A DNA stretch of 31,652 nt from Anaerolineales bacterium UBA3082 (GTDB lineage Bacteria; Chloroflexota; Anaerolineae; UBA7937): positions 1,797 through 33,448 of the forward strand of contig DFBK01000059.1 of the NCBI GenBank assembly GCA_002366595.1. The letters are read 5' to 3'. A program made the position numbers and the translations under genes. The notes below the pieces were generated by a model, which saw only the letters and a list, made by a program, of their open reading frames with translations, did no database searches and was not told the origin of the DNA. Positions 15,446 through 23,469 of this stretch are shown here, in pieces (the stretch's first letter is position 1; each line of letters starts with the position of its first letter).

Positions 15446-16085
15446 TCTCCAGGGTGATAACGATTCTTTTCGCTCCCTCCGTGCCGTGAAGGGTGGAGAC
15501 CAGGGCTTTCACCACCGCCTTCACCACCTCAGCCGCGAACTCGGTGCGCCAGGGTATATCCCGCCCGTCAACCACCAGGGAAACTCTCTCTTTCTTGGGA
15601 TTCATCAGATACTCCTTCTCTATTAAGTCGGCCAATCCTGCTACATCACGGTGCTCGAACTGGGGGACATCCAAATCGAAGGGTTGATCGGTGACCAGGG
15701 CTAAAAGTTCGTGTTCGTGGCAGAGTAGTTCTTGGCCCCTAGCCTGGCGGGAGACCTCGATCTTAGGCTTGTCGCCGCTCTTGTACCCCTCCGTGAGGAC
15801 CAAATCTACCTCGCCGATATAAGCCAAAAGTTCATCGAGGCTCCTCTCCCTATCCACCCGTTTGATGAGGGCTAGTTTCTCCGGCGAGGAGATGAGGACC
15901 GCATCGCTTCCCGCTTGGGCGTGGCGCCAAGAGTCCTTCCCCGGCTTATCTATCTCAAAACCGTGGGTATCATGCTTGATGGTGCCCACCCTATAGCCTC
16001 TCCCTTTCAACTCCCGGATCAGTTTTTCCAGAAGGGTTGTCTTCCCTACCCGGGATTTGCCCACCACAGAGATGAGCGGGATCAT
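15423..16085 (-). CDS. mobB: Molybdopterin-guanine dinucleotide biosynthesis protein MobB
   Basis: A small P-loop GTPase assisting nucleotide attachment to molybdenum cofactor. The Walker A motif is VVGKSRVGKTTLLEKLI; GTIKHDTHGFEID, the SDAVLISSP segment and LVLTEGYKSGDKPKIEV are MobB hallmarks. The C-terminal 60 residues (RVSLVVDGRDIPW onwards, acidic end) are an extension found in some MobB proteins. Start: ATG 16085 overlaps the moeA stop (ATGA); an in-frame TTG at 16106 is less likely. It sits between moeA and korB in one transcript. Confidence 0.93.
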   Translation of the reverse strand: MIPLISVVGKSRVGKTTLLEKLIRELKGRGYRVGTIKHDTHGFEIDKPGKDSWRHAQAGSDAVLISSPEKLALIKRVDRERSLDELLAYIGEVDLVLTEGYKSGDKPKIEVSRQARGQELLCHEHELLALVTDQPFDLDVPQFEHRDVAGLADLIEKEYLMNPKKERVSLVVDGRDIPWRTEFAAEVVKAVVKALVSTLHGTEGAKRIVITLENEGEGEE

Positions 16086-17326
16086 ACCTCCACCCCCTCG
16101 GGCCAATCAAGCATCTGAGCCCGCAACCTCTCCCCTGCTTTAACCACCGTCGTGCCCTCGGGAACGACGAGAAGAGCGTTGGCCCGCACCATTGAGGTGA
16201 GGATGCCAGAACCACCGGGCCCCCCTATCGGTTTGGCATGGTAGACATCCCCTCGCTTAGTTACCACACTGCGCACGAACCCCCTGCGGGCGCCGCCGAT
16301 GATATCCTCATCCACTATTACCTCCACCTCCGGCTTCTCCACCACTCTCCTCCCCAGCATGGTCAGAATCGCCGGCCTAGCGAACTGCTCAAAGGAGACC
16401 ATGGCCGATACCGGGTTCCCCGGTAGGCCGATCAAGGGCACCCCTCTTATTTGGCCGAAGGCCAAAGGCTTCCCCGGCTTCATATTCACCTGCCAGAAAT
16501 CCATCTCTCCCTCAGAGGCCAGGACCTCTTTTACCACATCGTATTCGCCGACGGAGACCCCGGCCGAGGTGAGAAAGAGATCAACCTGGGCCTCCAGCCC
16601 CTCCCGGATCTTGGCCTTTATATCTTCTATCCTATCCTTAGCGATCCCCAACCTCACCGGTATGCCTCCATACCGTATTACCAGGGCAGTGTTTGAATAC
16701 TCGTTGCTGTTCCGGATCTGGCCGGGGCCGATCTCTTCATCGATAGCCACCAACTCATCTCCAGTGGCCAAAACAGCCACCCGAGGACGGCGGATCACCT
16801 CCACCTCCGGCCGCCCCAAGGAAGCCAGGACGCCGAGTTCCTGGGGGCGCAAAACCGTTCCCTTGGCCAGGACTAGCTCTCCTTGTCGGATATCCTCTCC
16901 CGCAGGCCTCACATTCTTCCGGGGCGAGACCTCCTTGTAAACCTCAACCATGGGCCCCCAACCACCTCTCAGCCCCTCGCTCGTCTCCTCGAAGCGCACC
17001 ACGGCATCTGCCCCTTCAGGGAGAGGGGCCCCGGTCATAATCCGAATCGCCGTCCCTGGCTCCACCTTCAAACGGGTGGTGTGCCCGGCTGCCAGATCAG
17101 CCAACACCTTGAGCGTTACCGGGCTCTTCCTGGAAGCGCCTACCGTATCTCCAAAGCGCAGAGCGTAGCCGTCCATGGCCGAGTTGGAGAAGGGAGGGAT
17201 ATCGATATTGGAATAGATATCCTCCGCCAGAACCCGATCCAAGGCCTCCAAGATGGGCACCTTCTCCGCCTCCAAAGAGTGAAAATGCTCTAATATCCTC
17301 CTCCGAGCCTCATCCACGCTGATCAT
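16082..17326 (-). CDS. moeA: Molybdopterin molybdenumtransferase MoeA
   Basis: Inserts molybdate into adenylated molybdopterin, the last common step of cofactor synthesis. MoeA signatures: SAMDGYAL near residue 50, RIMTGAPLPEGADAVV, GEDIRQGE, VLATGDELV, GQIRNSNEYSN, LTSAGVSVGEYDVVKEVL and LPGNPVSAMVSFEQF. Length 414 is standard. The start at 17326 has an AAGGGGG ribosome site. It overlaps the upstream metallopeptidase by 17 bases and the downstream mobB by 4. The moa genes for pterin assembly are outside the window. Confidence 0.96.
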   Translation of the reverse strand: MISVDEARRRILEHFHSLEAEKVPILEALDRVLAEDIYSNIDIPPFSNSAMDGYALRFGDTVGASRKSPVTLKVLADLAAGHTTRLKVEPGTAIRIMTGAPLPEGADAVVRFEETSEGLRGGWGPMVEVYKEVSPRKNVRPAGEDIRQGELVLAKGTVLRPQELGVLASLGRPEVEVIRRPRVAVLATGDELVAIDEEIGPGQIRNSNEYSNTALVIRYGGIPVRLGIAKDRIEDIKAKIREGLEAQVDLFLTSAGVSVGEYDVVKEVLASEGEMDFWQVNMKPGKPLAFGQIRGVPLIGLPGNPVSAMVSFEQFARPAILTMLGRRVVEKPEVEVIVDEDIIGGARRGFVRSVVTKRGDVYHAKPIGGPGGSGILTSMVRANALLVVPEGTTVVKAGERLRAQMLDWPEGVEV

Positions 17327-17801
17327 GGTAACCCCCTTGCAAAAGTATAGCCAGCCTATTCTGGGCTTCTTCTTCCACAGTGGCCTTCAGAGCAGCGATC
17401 ATTGGGCCTCTAAACCCCCACTGGCAGGCCTGGGCATCGGCCTCATACTCTTCCCTGAGGCGTAGTTTGCGCTTTCCTTCCCAAGCCACAAACCGATGGC
17501 CCAAGGCCAGATGCGCCAACTCATGGGCGATGATGCCTACGGTCGCCCCCAGGGGCCTCTCCTTCAAGGCCTCGTTGAGGGTGAGAAGGGTTAACCCGGG
17601 GGCGAAACCCAGCGTTACCACTCCCCCTATCCGGCTCGACTGGACGATATAGATCGGTCTCTTGCAGTTCAGCAGAGCCTGGGAAACCGTCTCCGGCAGC
17701 CGAGAGAAGACCTCCTCTAAGGCTCTCCTGATCCTCCGGTTGGATACACGGCACCGCTCCTGGTCAGCCAGGAAGTCGGATACAACTCCCGGCCTCTTCA
17801 T
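17310..17801 (-). CDS. Small HExxH zinc metallopeptidase-like protein
   Basis: A 163-residue protein with the zinc-metallopeptidase motif HELAH in IIAHELAHLALGHR and, about 20 residues downstream, EYEADAQACQWGF, which can supply the third zinc ligand as in M48-type gluzincins. No transmembrane segment or signal peptide is visible, so it is probably cytosolic. Start: ATG 17801, 8 bases past the end of the upstream lipoprotein; GTG 17825 would overlap that gene. It is embedded between the lipoprotein and moeA. A role in processing a molybdoenzyme or the neighbouring lipoprotein is conceivable but not shown. Confidence 0.7.
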   Translation of the reverse strand: MKRPGVVSDFLADQERCRVSNRRIRRALEEVFSRLPETVSQALLNCKRPIYIVQSSRIGGVVTLGFAPGLTLLTLNEALKERPLGATVGIIAHELAHLALGHRFVAWEGKRKLRLREEYEADAQACQWGFRGPMIAALKATVEEEAQNRLAILLQGGYHDQRG

Positions 17802-17808
17802 GCCCTCA

Positions 17809-19572
17809 TCATCCTTCCCAGCCACCCAAGACGGGCCATCCCATCGTAGAAGGCTCGATTTCCGCAGGGATGGGCAAGCCTACGAGCCCATCCCACAGAA
17901 AAGTTTTGACATTGGGCAAGGGATGGCCTTCCAAGGTCAAAACGACTCCACGGCGACCCTCATCGTCGGGAGGAGTGATCTCTTCCAATGTCACCGAGTC
18001 GGCTGCGGCCACCCCTGTGGCCTGCCACCCTCCAACCCCCTTCCAAGCAACCCACGCCTGCTGCCACTCACCCTCCGTGATGAAGACTATCTCTCGCATC
18101 CTGTCGCTATCTAGATCGGCCAGACTCGCCTCCAATACCCGGATATCGAAATCGGCTAATGCTTCCTTGAATGCACCCCCTTCCAGATTAACCGCCTCTG
18201 GATGACGATTTAGGAAAGCGGTGATCCCAACGGGGGGAATGAGAAGGGCATGACATTCTGCCCCAGTGAAGCCTCTGTTCCATGGCGATGGCTTGTGTAG
18301 AGCGATCTCCTGCACGGCACCCCATGCTCCTACCACCCCCTTCGGCCCCTGGTAAGCGCCCAGGAAAGCGGTAGCTAACTCGCCTATGAGTCCTCCGGCG
18401 GCTTTGACCTCAGATAGAGTCTCTTGGGCCTCCCTTACGCGGCCCAGAAGCGCATAAGATTGGCCCAAGCGATTTAGGATATAGTGCCGCCAGGTTTCCA
18501 CGTCTCTCGCTGCCCCAGCCCCCTCTGTGCCTTGCCAGCTCTCATCCTCTAAGGTTTGCTTGTAAGCCAAAATCGCCTCCTCGTACCTTCCCTCCAGAAA
18601 CAGGACTTCTGGGGTATCGAAGGGTGGGTACAAGTGAGGAATGCCCACCGCCTCGCCTACGAGCAAGTAGCGACCAACCGTTCCATCCCAGCGCCAATGT
18701 TGCCTACCACCCGGGTTAGCACCTCCTTTGGGATGACGACCAGGAAGGAAAACGGGGTAGGTCAACTCGATATCTTGGCCTGTTCCGTATGGGACGAGGG
18801 CCCAACCCGAAGGACCTGCCCAATCCACCAACTCCGCTTGGAAGAGTAGATCAAAGGCATCACTTTTCCAACGCAGGATCTGTACCAGATATCGCACGCT
18901 GCTCGCTCCACCGAAACTATGGACAACTAACACTTCTGCGTGTCCATCACCTGTGAAGTCCATGACCTGAACAGAATGGGGCCACACGTTAGGAGCACTA
19001 GCCACAGGTTCATCAAAAGCCGACCATTTGGCTGAAACAGGATAAGCGGTGTATCCTGTCTCTTCGTGGCGGAAGAGAAGCAACGGCGCCCCATTCATGA
19101 TGGGAACAACGAATAACTCCTCCGGCGGCAAGCCATCCACCTCCGCTGGGACCACCCTCCCTTCCTCAAAGCCTGGCAAGGCCGCACGCAACCGCTCTAG
19201 GGCTTGGGCTTGCTCGGCCAAGGGTAGTGTCAAATCTATATTATCATCCAAATAATTGGCTATATCGATGCTGAGCGCCTCCAAGAACTGCTGTAAACCT
19301 TCGTCTGAGAAATAAGCCTCTGGATCTAGCGATGCCACCAGTTCCCGCGTGCAGCCAAAGATGCTGGGATCACCAAAGATACTTAGGTCAGGGCTGGGCG
19401 TTGGCGGAGGATTAGGGACAGCAGTCGCAGTGGGTGTTGGCTCTGGTGTAGCCGTAGGTGACAAGGGCGTCTCAGTGGGTGGAGGTGCCTCCGTCGGCAG
19501 CGTCGGCGTTGCGGCACCACCTGCACAGGCCACTGCTAGAAAGGCTATGCTCACCAGGGTGGCGACCCTCAT
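17809..19572 (-). CDS. Large lipoprotein with Thr/Pro linker, function unknown
   Basis: 587 residues. The signal peptide ends in a lipobox (AVAC, Cys at about residue 16). Residues 20-60 are a Pro/Thr/Glu linker typical of Chloroflexota surface lipoproteins. The folded part contains short acidic repeats such as VMDFTGDGHAEVLVVH and LADLDSDRMREIVFI, resembling calcium-binding VCBS/FG-GAP-like elements. A central segment (FLEGRYEEAILAYKQTLED...GQSYALLGRVREAQETL) looks like tetratricopeptide repeats. Its ATG overlaps the stop of the hydroxylase relic (ATGA at 19569-19572), so it was once coupled to a molybdenum hydroxylase subunit. Any chaperone or binding role is inference. Confidence 0.75.
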   Translation of the reverse strand: MRVATLVSIAFLAVACAGGAATPTLPTEAPPPTETPLSPTATPEPTPTATAVPNPPPTPSPDLSIFGDPSIFGCTRELVASLDPEAYFSDEGLQQFLEALSIDIANYLDDNIDLTLPLAEQAQALERLRAALPGFEEGRVVPAEVDGLPPEELFVVPIMNGAPLLLFRHEETGYTAYPVSAKWSAFDEPVASAPNVWPHSVQVMDFTGDGHAEVLVVHSFGGASSVRYLVQILRWKSDAFDLLFQAELVDWAGPSGWALVPYGTGQDIELTYPVFLPGRHPKGGANPGGRQHWRWDGTVGRYLLVGEAVGIPHLYPPFDTPEVLFLEGRYEEAILAYKQTLEDESWQGTEGAGAARDVETWRHYILNRLGQSYALLGRVREAQETLSEVKAAGGLIGELATAFLGAYQGPKGVVGAWGAVQEIALHKPSPWNRGFTGAECHALLIPPVGITAFLNRHPEAVNLEGGAFKEALADFDIRVLEASLADLDSDRMREIVFITEGEWQQAWVAWKGVGGWQATGVAAADSVTLEEITPPDDEGRRGVVLTLEGHPLPNVKTFLWDGLVGLPIPAEIEPSTMGWPVLGGWEG

Positions 19573-20320
19573 AATTCCTCGCTCTTCTCCAAAGCCGCTG
19601 GGATCCTCTCTGGCGTAGCCGGCAATCGCCTCATCCGTACCCCTATAGCATCATAGATGGCGTTGATTATCGCGGGACAGGTGGGGATAGAGGTTATCTC
19701 CCCCACCCCCTTAGCCCCATAGGGTCCCTCCTGGGCTTCCTCCTCCACAATGATGAGAGTTATCTCCGGCATCTCTCTTATAGTCGGTATCTTATATTTA
19801 GTGAGAGTCACCTTTTGGGGTATACCCTCCTTCGCCTCAAAATCCTCTTTGAGGGTGAAGCCCAGCCCCATCAGGACCCCTCCTTCCAGTTGTCCCTCCA
19901 TAGCCAAGGGGTTGATGACCCTCCCCAGATCGTGGGCCGCCACCACCCTCACCATTTTCACTTCGCCTGTGGTTATGTCAACCTCTACCTAGGCCGCCTG
20001 GGTAGCGTAACCATAGGCGAAGTGGGCGTCTCCCTTCTCCCCCAGGTTGACAGTTCGAAGAGCGGTGTATATGGAAGAAGCCGAGAGCGATTTCCCTTTC
20101 TCTTTGGCCGGACAGGTTGCCTCCCGCGGCGTCAAGGACCGCTGTCCTCTGCCTGGATCCGTTCCCTAGGGTTCTTCCACATCTCGAATCTGTGGCCCCC
20201 CGCCAAACCACACGCCTCGGCCAACACCCCCGCTCGAGAGCGGATCAAGGGTGAGGCGGCTACCGGGCCATGGGTCACCTGGGCCCCGATCTATATCGAA
20301 CCATCTCGCTCCTCTCAGAG
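19569..20320 (-). pseudogene. Decayed 3' end of a xanthine dehydrogenase-family molybdopterin-binding subunit
   Basis: From 19988 down to the stop at 19569 the reading is a good C-terminus of an XdhA/CoxL-type large subunit: VEVDITTGEVKMVRVVAAHDLGRVINP, GQLEGGVLMGLG, LTKYKIPT, GPYGAKGVGE and IPTCPAIINAIYDAIGVRMRRLPATPE. Immediately before it the same frame reads FAYGYATQAA and then an amber codon (TAG at 19989-19991) where the family has Glu. Further upstream recognisable bits (GPVAASPLIRSRAGVLAEAC, a KGKSLS segment) fall in different frames. The first 500 or so residues, including most substrate-site motifs, are missing and mobA begins there. It is a remnant; expression of the last 130 codons cannot be excluded. 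Confidence 0.8.
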
Positions 20321-20974
20321 CAACCCCCCCGCCCTTCGCAAATCCGCTGGTGTGTTGATATTGAAAAAAGATAGATGCTCTGGATCGAAGATGTCGATCT
20401 CTCCCTCTTCGATATAGCGCACTCGCACCCGAGGATAGAAACTTATGATTCTCAAATCTCCGCTCTCCAGGAGATCCTTCATCGGTTTTAGGCAACTCTT
20501 TGCATAGACGGCATGGAGAGGGTGCAGAAGGTGTTCCTTGGCCGTTTCCTCCCCCTCCTTGAGGCCTTTTAAGCCACCCCAGGGAACCGCTCGAGGGACT
20601 ACCACATCGTACTCCGGGGCCATGACCAGCATATACCGAAGAAGAGGGAGTTTAAGAAAGGGCATATCACAGGCCATAACCAAGCCGTGGGAATGGCTCA
20701 TGGCGCAGAGTCCGGTATATACCCCCCCCAAGGAACCCTTCCCCGGATAGATATCAGCCACCAGTTTCACCCCTAAGGGTTCATATCTCTGGGGGCGATT
20801 GGTGACCAAGACTATATCCTCGCTCAACCGTGCCAACTTGGAGAGGATAGTTTCTATTATGGTCCCGCCGCCGGCCATTTTCAAGAACGCCTTATCGGTG
20901 CCCATCCGTCGGCTATCACCTCCGGCCAGCACCACGGCGCTCATGGGGTAGGCTGCCCTTTCCGATCCTTCCAT
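20315..20974 (-). CDS. mobA: Molybdenum cofactor guanylyltransferase MobA-like
   Basis: Transfers a nucleotide (GMP in classic MobA) to molybdenum cofactor. The signature is VVLAGGDSRRMGTDKA; ACDMPFL, GSLGGVYTGL and a C-terminal NINTPADL are as expected. Cofactors of xanthine-dehydrogenase-type enzymes often carry cytosine instead (MocA), so the nucleotide is not certain; this sequence looks more MobA-like. ATG 20974 is 9 bases from a perfect TATAAT, so the mRNA may be nearly leaderless; ATG 20944 (MSAVVLAGG) is the alternative. It heads the minus-strand operon and runs directly into the hydroxylase relic. Confidence 0.88.
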   Translation of the reverse strand: MEGSERAAYPMSAVVLAGGDSRRMGTDKAFLKMAGGGTIIETILSKLARLSEDIVLVTNRPQRYEPLGVKLVADIYPGKGSLGGVYTGLCAMSHSHGLVMACDMPFLKLPLLRYMLVMAPEYDVVVPRAVPWGGLKGLKEGEETAKEHLLHPLHAVYAKSCLKPMKDLLESGDLRIISFYPRVRVRYIEEGEIDIFDPEHLSFFNINTPADLRRAGGLL

Positions 20975-20983
20975 GACCACTCT

Positions 20984-20989
20984 ATTATA
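20984..20989 (-). promoter_or_regulatory. TATAAT -10 element in front of mobA
   Basis: A consensus -10 on the minus strand, 9 bases before ATG 20974, without a recognisable -35 at 16-18 bases. The predicted start site is 2-3 bases from the ATG. Confidence 0.5.
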
Positions 20990-21002
20990 CCACAACTAGA
21001 TA

Positions 21003-21034
21003 AAGAAAAAGGTGTCCTCATAGTAGAGAACACC
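21003..21034 (-). terminator. Intrinsic terminator of acpP
   Basis: Minus strand: stem GGTGTTCTC / GAGGACACC (9 bp, one G-T pair), six-base loop, then TTTTTCTTT. A classic terminator 26 bases after the acpP stop, isolating acpP from mobA. Confidence 0.85.
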
Positions 21035-21059
21035 CCACGAGATCTCCAAAGCGAGGAGG

Positions 21060-21302
21060 TTATCCCTGTAAATGTTTCTCTAGATAAACCACCGCCTCGC
21101 CCACGGTGGTTATCCCCTGGGCCTCCTCATCGGATATCTCGCCGCCGAACTCCTCCTCAAAGGCCATGATGAGTTCCACCAAGTCCAGAGAGTCAGCCTC
21201 CAAATCCTCCCGGAATCTGGCCTCAGGAGTGACCTTCCCCTCGTCGACGCCCAACTGCTCGACGATTATGGCCTTCACCCTTTCAAATATATCGTTTGAC
21301 AC
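21060..21302 (-). CDS. acpP: Acyl carrier protein
   Basis: A small acidic four-helix carrier of fatty acyl intermediates. The phosphopantetheine attachment site is the Ser in DLEADSLDLVEL; IFERVKAIIVEQLGVDEGKV and a late DEEAQGITTVGEAVVYL are standard. About 80 residues. Start: GTG 21302 (VSNDIFERV), behind a GGGGGTGAG ribosome site; the open frame to 21344 adds an implausible leader. It has its own promoter and terminator and is not beside fab genes. Confidence 0.95.
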   Translation of the reverse strand: MSNDIFERVKAIIVEQLGVDEGKVTPEARFREDLEADSLDLVELIMAFEEEFGGEISDEEAQGITTVGEAVVYLEKHLQG

Positions 21303-21333
21303 CTTCTCACCCCCTACTAGATTCATCTTGCAA

Positions 21334-21361
21334 AGTATACCCATCTTGGCCCAGATGTCAA
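21334..21361 (-). promoter_or_regulatory. Promoter of acpP
   Basis: Minus strand: TTGACA (21356-21361), 16-base spacer, TATACT (21334-21339). It is back to back with the fni promoter, the two -35 boxes lying 14 bases apart. Confidence 0.7.
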
Positions 21362-21375
21362 CCCGGCTCTAGGCC

Positions 21376-21404
21376 TTGACAGGGATTGGATAAGTAGATA
21401 TTCT
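21376..21404 (+). promoter_or_regulatory. Promoter of the fni operon
   Basis: TTGACA (21376-21381), 17-base spacer, TATTCT (21399-21404), 44 bases before the fni start. Confidence 0.7.
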
Positions 21405-21447
21405 AATGGTACGAACACCTTCTCCCTCAAAAAGTTACGGAGGCTAG

Positions 21448-22473
21448 ATGCACCAGAGGAGAAAAGCCGATCATCTCCGCATCTCTCTGGAGGAGGATGT
21501 CCAGTTCGAGGGGTTGACCACCGGTTTTGAGCGGTATCGGTTCGTCCATCAAGCCCTTCCGGAGATGGATTTGCAAGAGGTGGATCTCTCCCTCAGCCTC
21601 TTTGGGAAAAGGCTAGGGGCTCCCCTCATCATCTCCTCCATGACCGGGGGCATCGAACCCGCGCAGAGGATAAACCGCAATCTGGCCCGAGCGGCCCAAA
21701 AGATGGGGGTGGCCATGGGGGTAGGCTCCCTGCGCCCGGCCATCGATGATCCCTCCCTGGCTCGCACCTACCAGGTGCGAGAGGTGGCACCGGATATTCT
21801 CCTCTTCGCCAACCTGGGAGCGGTACAACTCAACTACGGTTATGGAGTAGAGGAGTGCCGCCGCGCTGTGGAGATGATCGAGGCTGATGCCCTGATCCTA
21901 CATCTGAACCCCTTGCAGGAATGTCTCCAGGAAGAGGGCAATACCAACTTCTCCGGGCTTCTGGCCCAGATAGAAAAGGTATGCCACCACCTTGCGGTGC
22001 CGGTGATGGTGAAAGAGGTGGGCTGGGGTATCTCAGAGGAGGTGGCCCGCAAGTTAGCCCAGGCCGGGGTGGCGGGCATCGATGTGGCCGGGGCTGGAGG
22101 GACCTCCTGGAGCGAGGTAGAGAGACACCGGGCGCCTAACGAAGTGATGAAGAATGTAGCCGCCGCCTTCGCCCAGTGGGGGATACCCACCGCTGACTCC
22201 ATCCGCAGGGCCAGAAAGGGAGCACCAGAAGTGGCCCTCATCGCCAGCGGCGGGATCCGCACCGGCGTCGATGTGGCCAAGGCTATCGCCTTAGGCGCCG
22301 ATGCTGCGGCTTTGGCCACCCCCCTCTTAAAGGCGGCCAACGCCTCCTGGGAGGCGGTCACGGAGAAGTTGGACGAGATCATAGGAGAGTTGCGCATCAC
22401 CATGTTCTGCATCGGGGCTCGGAACCTGCAAAAACTCGAGGAGACGCCTCATCTTGAAGAGCGAAACCCTTAG
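21448..22473 (+). CDS. fni: Isopentenyl-diphosphate delta-isomerase, type 2
   Basis: An FMN/NADPH-dependent enzyme interconverting IPP and DMAPP. Motifs: RRKADHLRI at the N-terminus, PLIISSMTGGIEPAQRINRNLA, GVGSLRPA, HLNPLQE, PVMVKEVGWGIS, GVAGIDVAGAGGTSW, and ASGGIRTGVDVAKAIALGADAAALA. Length 341 is normal. It abuts the polyprenyl synthase (TAG then ATG with no gap), so the two provide substrate and chain elongation in one transcript. Confidence 0.96.
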   Translation: MHQRRKADHLRISLEEDVQFEGLTTGFERYRFVHQALPEMDLQEVDLSLSLFGKRLGAPLIISSMTGGIEPAQRINRNLARAAQKMGVAMGVGSLRPAIDDPSLARTYQVREVAPDILLFANLGAVQLNYGYGVEECRRAVEMIEADALILHLNPLQECLQEEGNTNFSGLLAQIEKVCHHLAVPVMVKEVGWGISEEVARKLAQAGVAGIDVAGAGGTSWSEVERHRAPNEVMKNVAAAFAQWGIPTADSIRRARKGAPEVALIASGGIRTGVDVAKAIALGADAAALATPLLKAANASWEAVTEKLDEIIGELRITMFCIGARNLQKLEETPHLEERNP

Positions 22474-23469
22474 ATGTACTTGACCGCCATAGAGGAAGAG
22501 ATACAAAGCCTTTTGGCTGAACAAGACCCTACCTTGACCTCCTTCTACGGCATGATGCGATACCATCTGGGCTGGGTGGATGAGAACCTCCAGCCCATCA
22601 AGGCCCAGGGAGGGAAGCGGATCCGACCCCTCCTCTGCCTCCTGGTCTGCGAAGCGATAAGCGGAGACTATCGCCCAGCCCTTCCCGCCGCCGCTGCCGT
22701 GGAATTAGTCCATAACTTCTCCCTGATCCACGACGATATCGAGGATAAAAGCCCCAGGCGCCGGGGTCGGGCCACCGTCTGGCAAGTTTGGGGGGTGCCC
22801 CAGGCGATCAACGCTGGCGATGCGCTCCTCGCCCTGGCTTACTTGGCCCTCCATCGGCTTTCGGCCCCAGGAGGGAGCCCAAGACTGGTGGCCCAGGCGA
22901 CTCAGATCCTAAACCAAGCCTGTCTCGATCTTTGCGAAGGTCAGTATCTCGATATCGCTTTTCAGGAACGCACCGATGTTACCGAAAAAGTGTATCTCAC
23001 TATGGCCAAGAAAAAGACGGCCAGCCTTCTGGAGTGCGCCGCCCACCTAGGCGCTATCCTGGCCACCAGAAAGAAGAGGATCATAGAAACCTATCGAGGG
23101 TACGCCCAGAATCTAGGGCTCGCCTTCCAGATCACCGACGACCTCTTGGGCATCTGGGGAGAGAAAGAGAGAACGGGAAAAGTGGTGGGAGAAGATATAA
23201 AAGCGGGGAAGAAATCGCTCCCTGTGGTCTATGCTTTCGAGGAGGAGAGAAGGCGGGGGCTCAGAAGGCTGGAGGAGATCTATGGAGAAGCAGATCTTGA
23301 CGCTCTCCTTCCCATCCTGGAGGAACTGAAGGTCAAAGAACTTTGCCAAGAGAGGGCTCGTCACTTTCAAAAGAAGGCCCTTGAGGAGTTAGAGAGGACG
23401 GGTATCGATAACCGAGCCCAAAGACACCTCAGAGATCTGGCCCTCTTCCTCGTGGAAAGGCGGTTTTAG
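22474..23469 (+). CDS. Trans-type polyprenyl (likely geranylgeranyl) diphosphate synthase
   Basis: Condenses IPP with allylic diphosphates. GGKRIRP binds IPP; the first Asp-rich motif is HDDIED; the second is QITDDLLGIWG, which in this branch ends without a third Asp; KKTASLL and GEDIKAGKKSLPVVYA follow. The residues before the first Asp-rich motif (LVHNFSLI) are not decisive for product length, so C20 is a guess from family. At 331 residues it is typical. Its 3' end overlaps the convergent hemW by 41 bases. Confidence 0.9.
   Translation: MYLTAIEEEIQSLLAEQDPTLTSFYGMMRYHLGWVDENLQPIKAQGGKRIRPLLCLLVCEAISGDYRPALPAAAAVELVHNFSLIHDDIEDKSPRRRGRATVWQVWGVPQAINAGDALLALAYLALHRLSAPGGSPRLVAQATQILNQACLDLCEGQYLDIAFQERTDVTEKVYLTMAKKKTASLLECAAHLGAILATRKKRIIETYRGYAQNLGLAFQITDDLLGIWGEKERTGKVVGEDIKAGKKSLPVVYAFEEERRRGLRRLEEIYGEADLDALLPILEELKVKELCQERARHFQKKALEELERTGIDNRAQRHLRDLALFLVERRF

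Noticed and set aside
19989..19991. In-frame stop in the hydroxylase relic as possible recoding (selenocysteine or readthrough)
   Set aside because: It is UAG, not UGA, the family has Glu there, and further frame breaks occur upstream.
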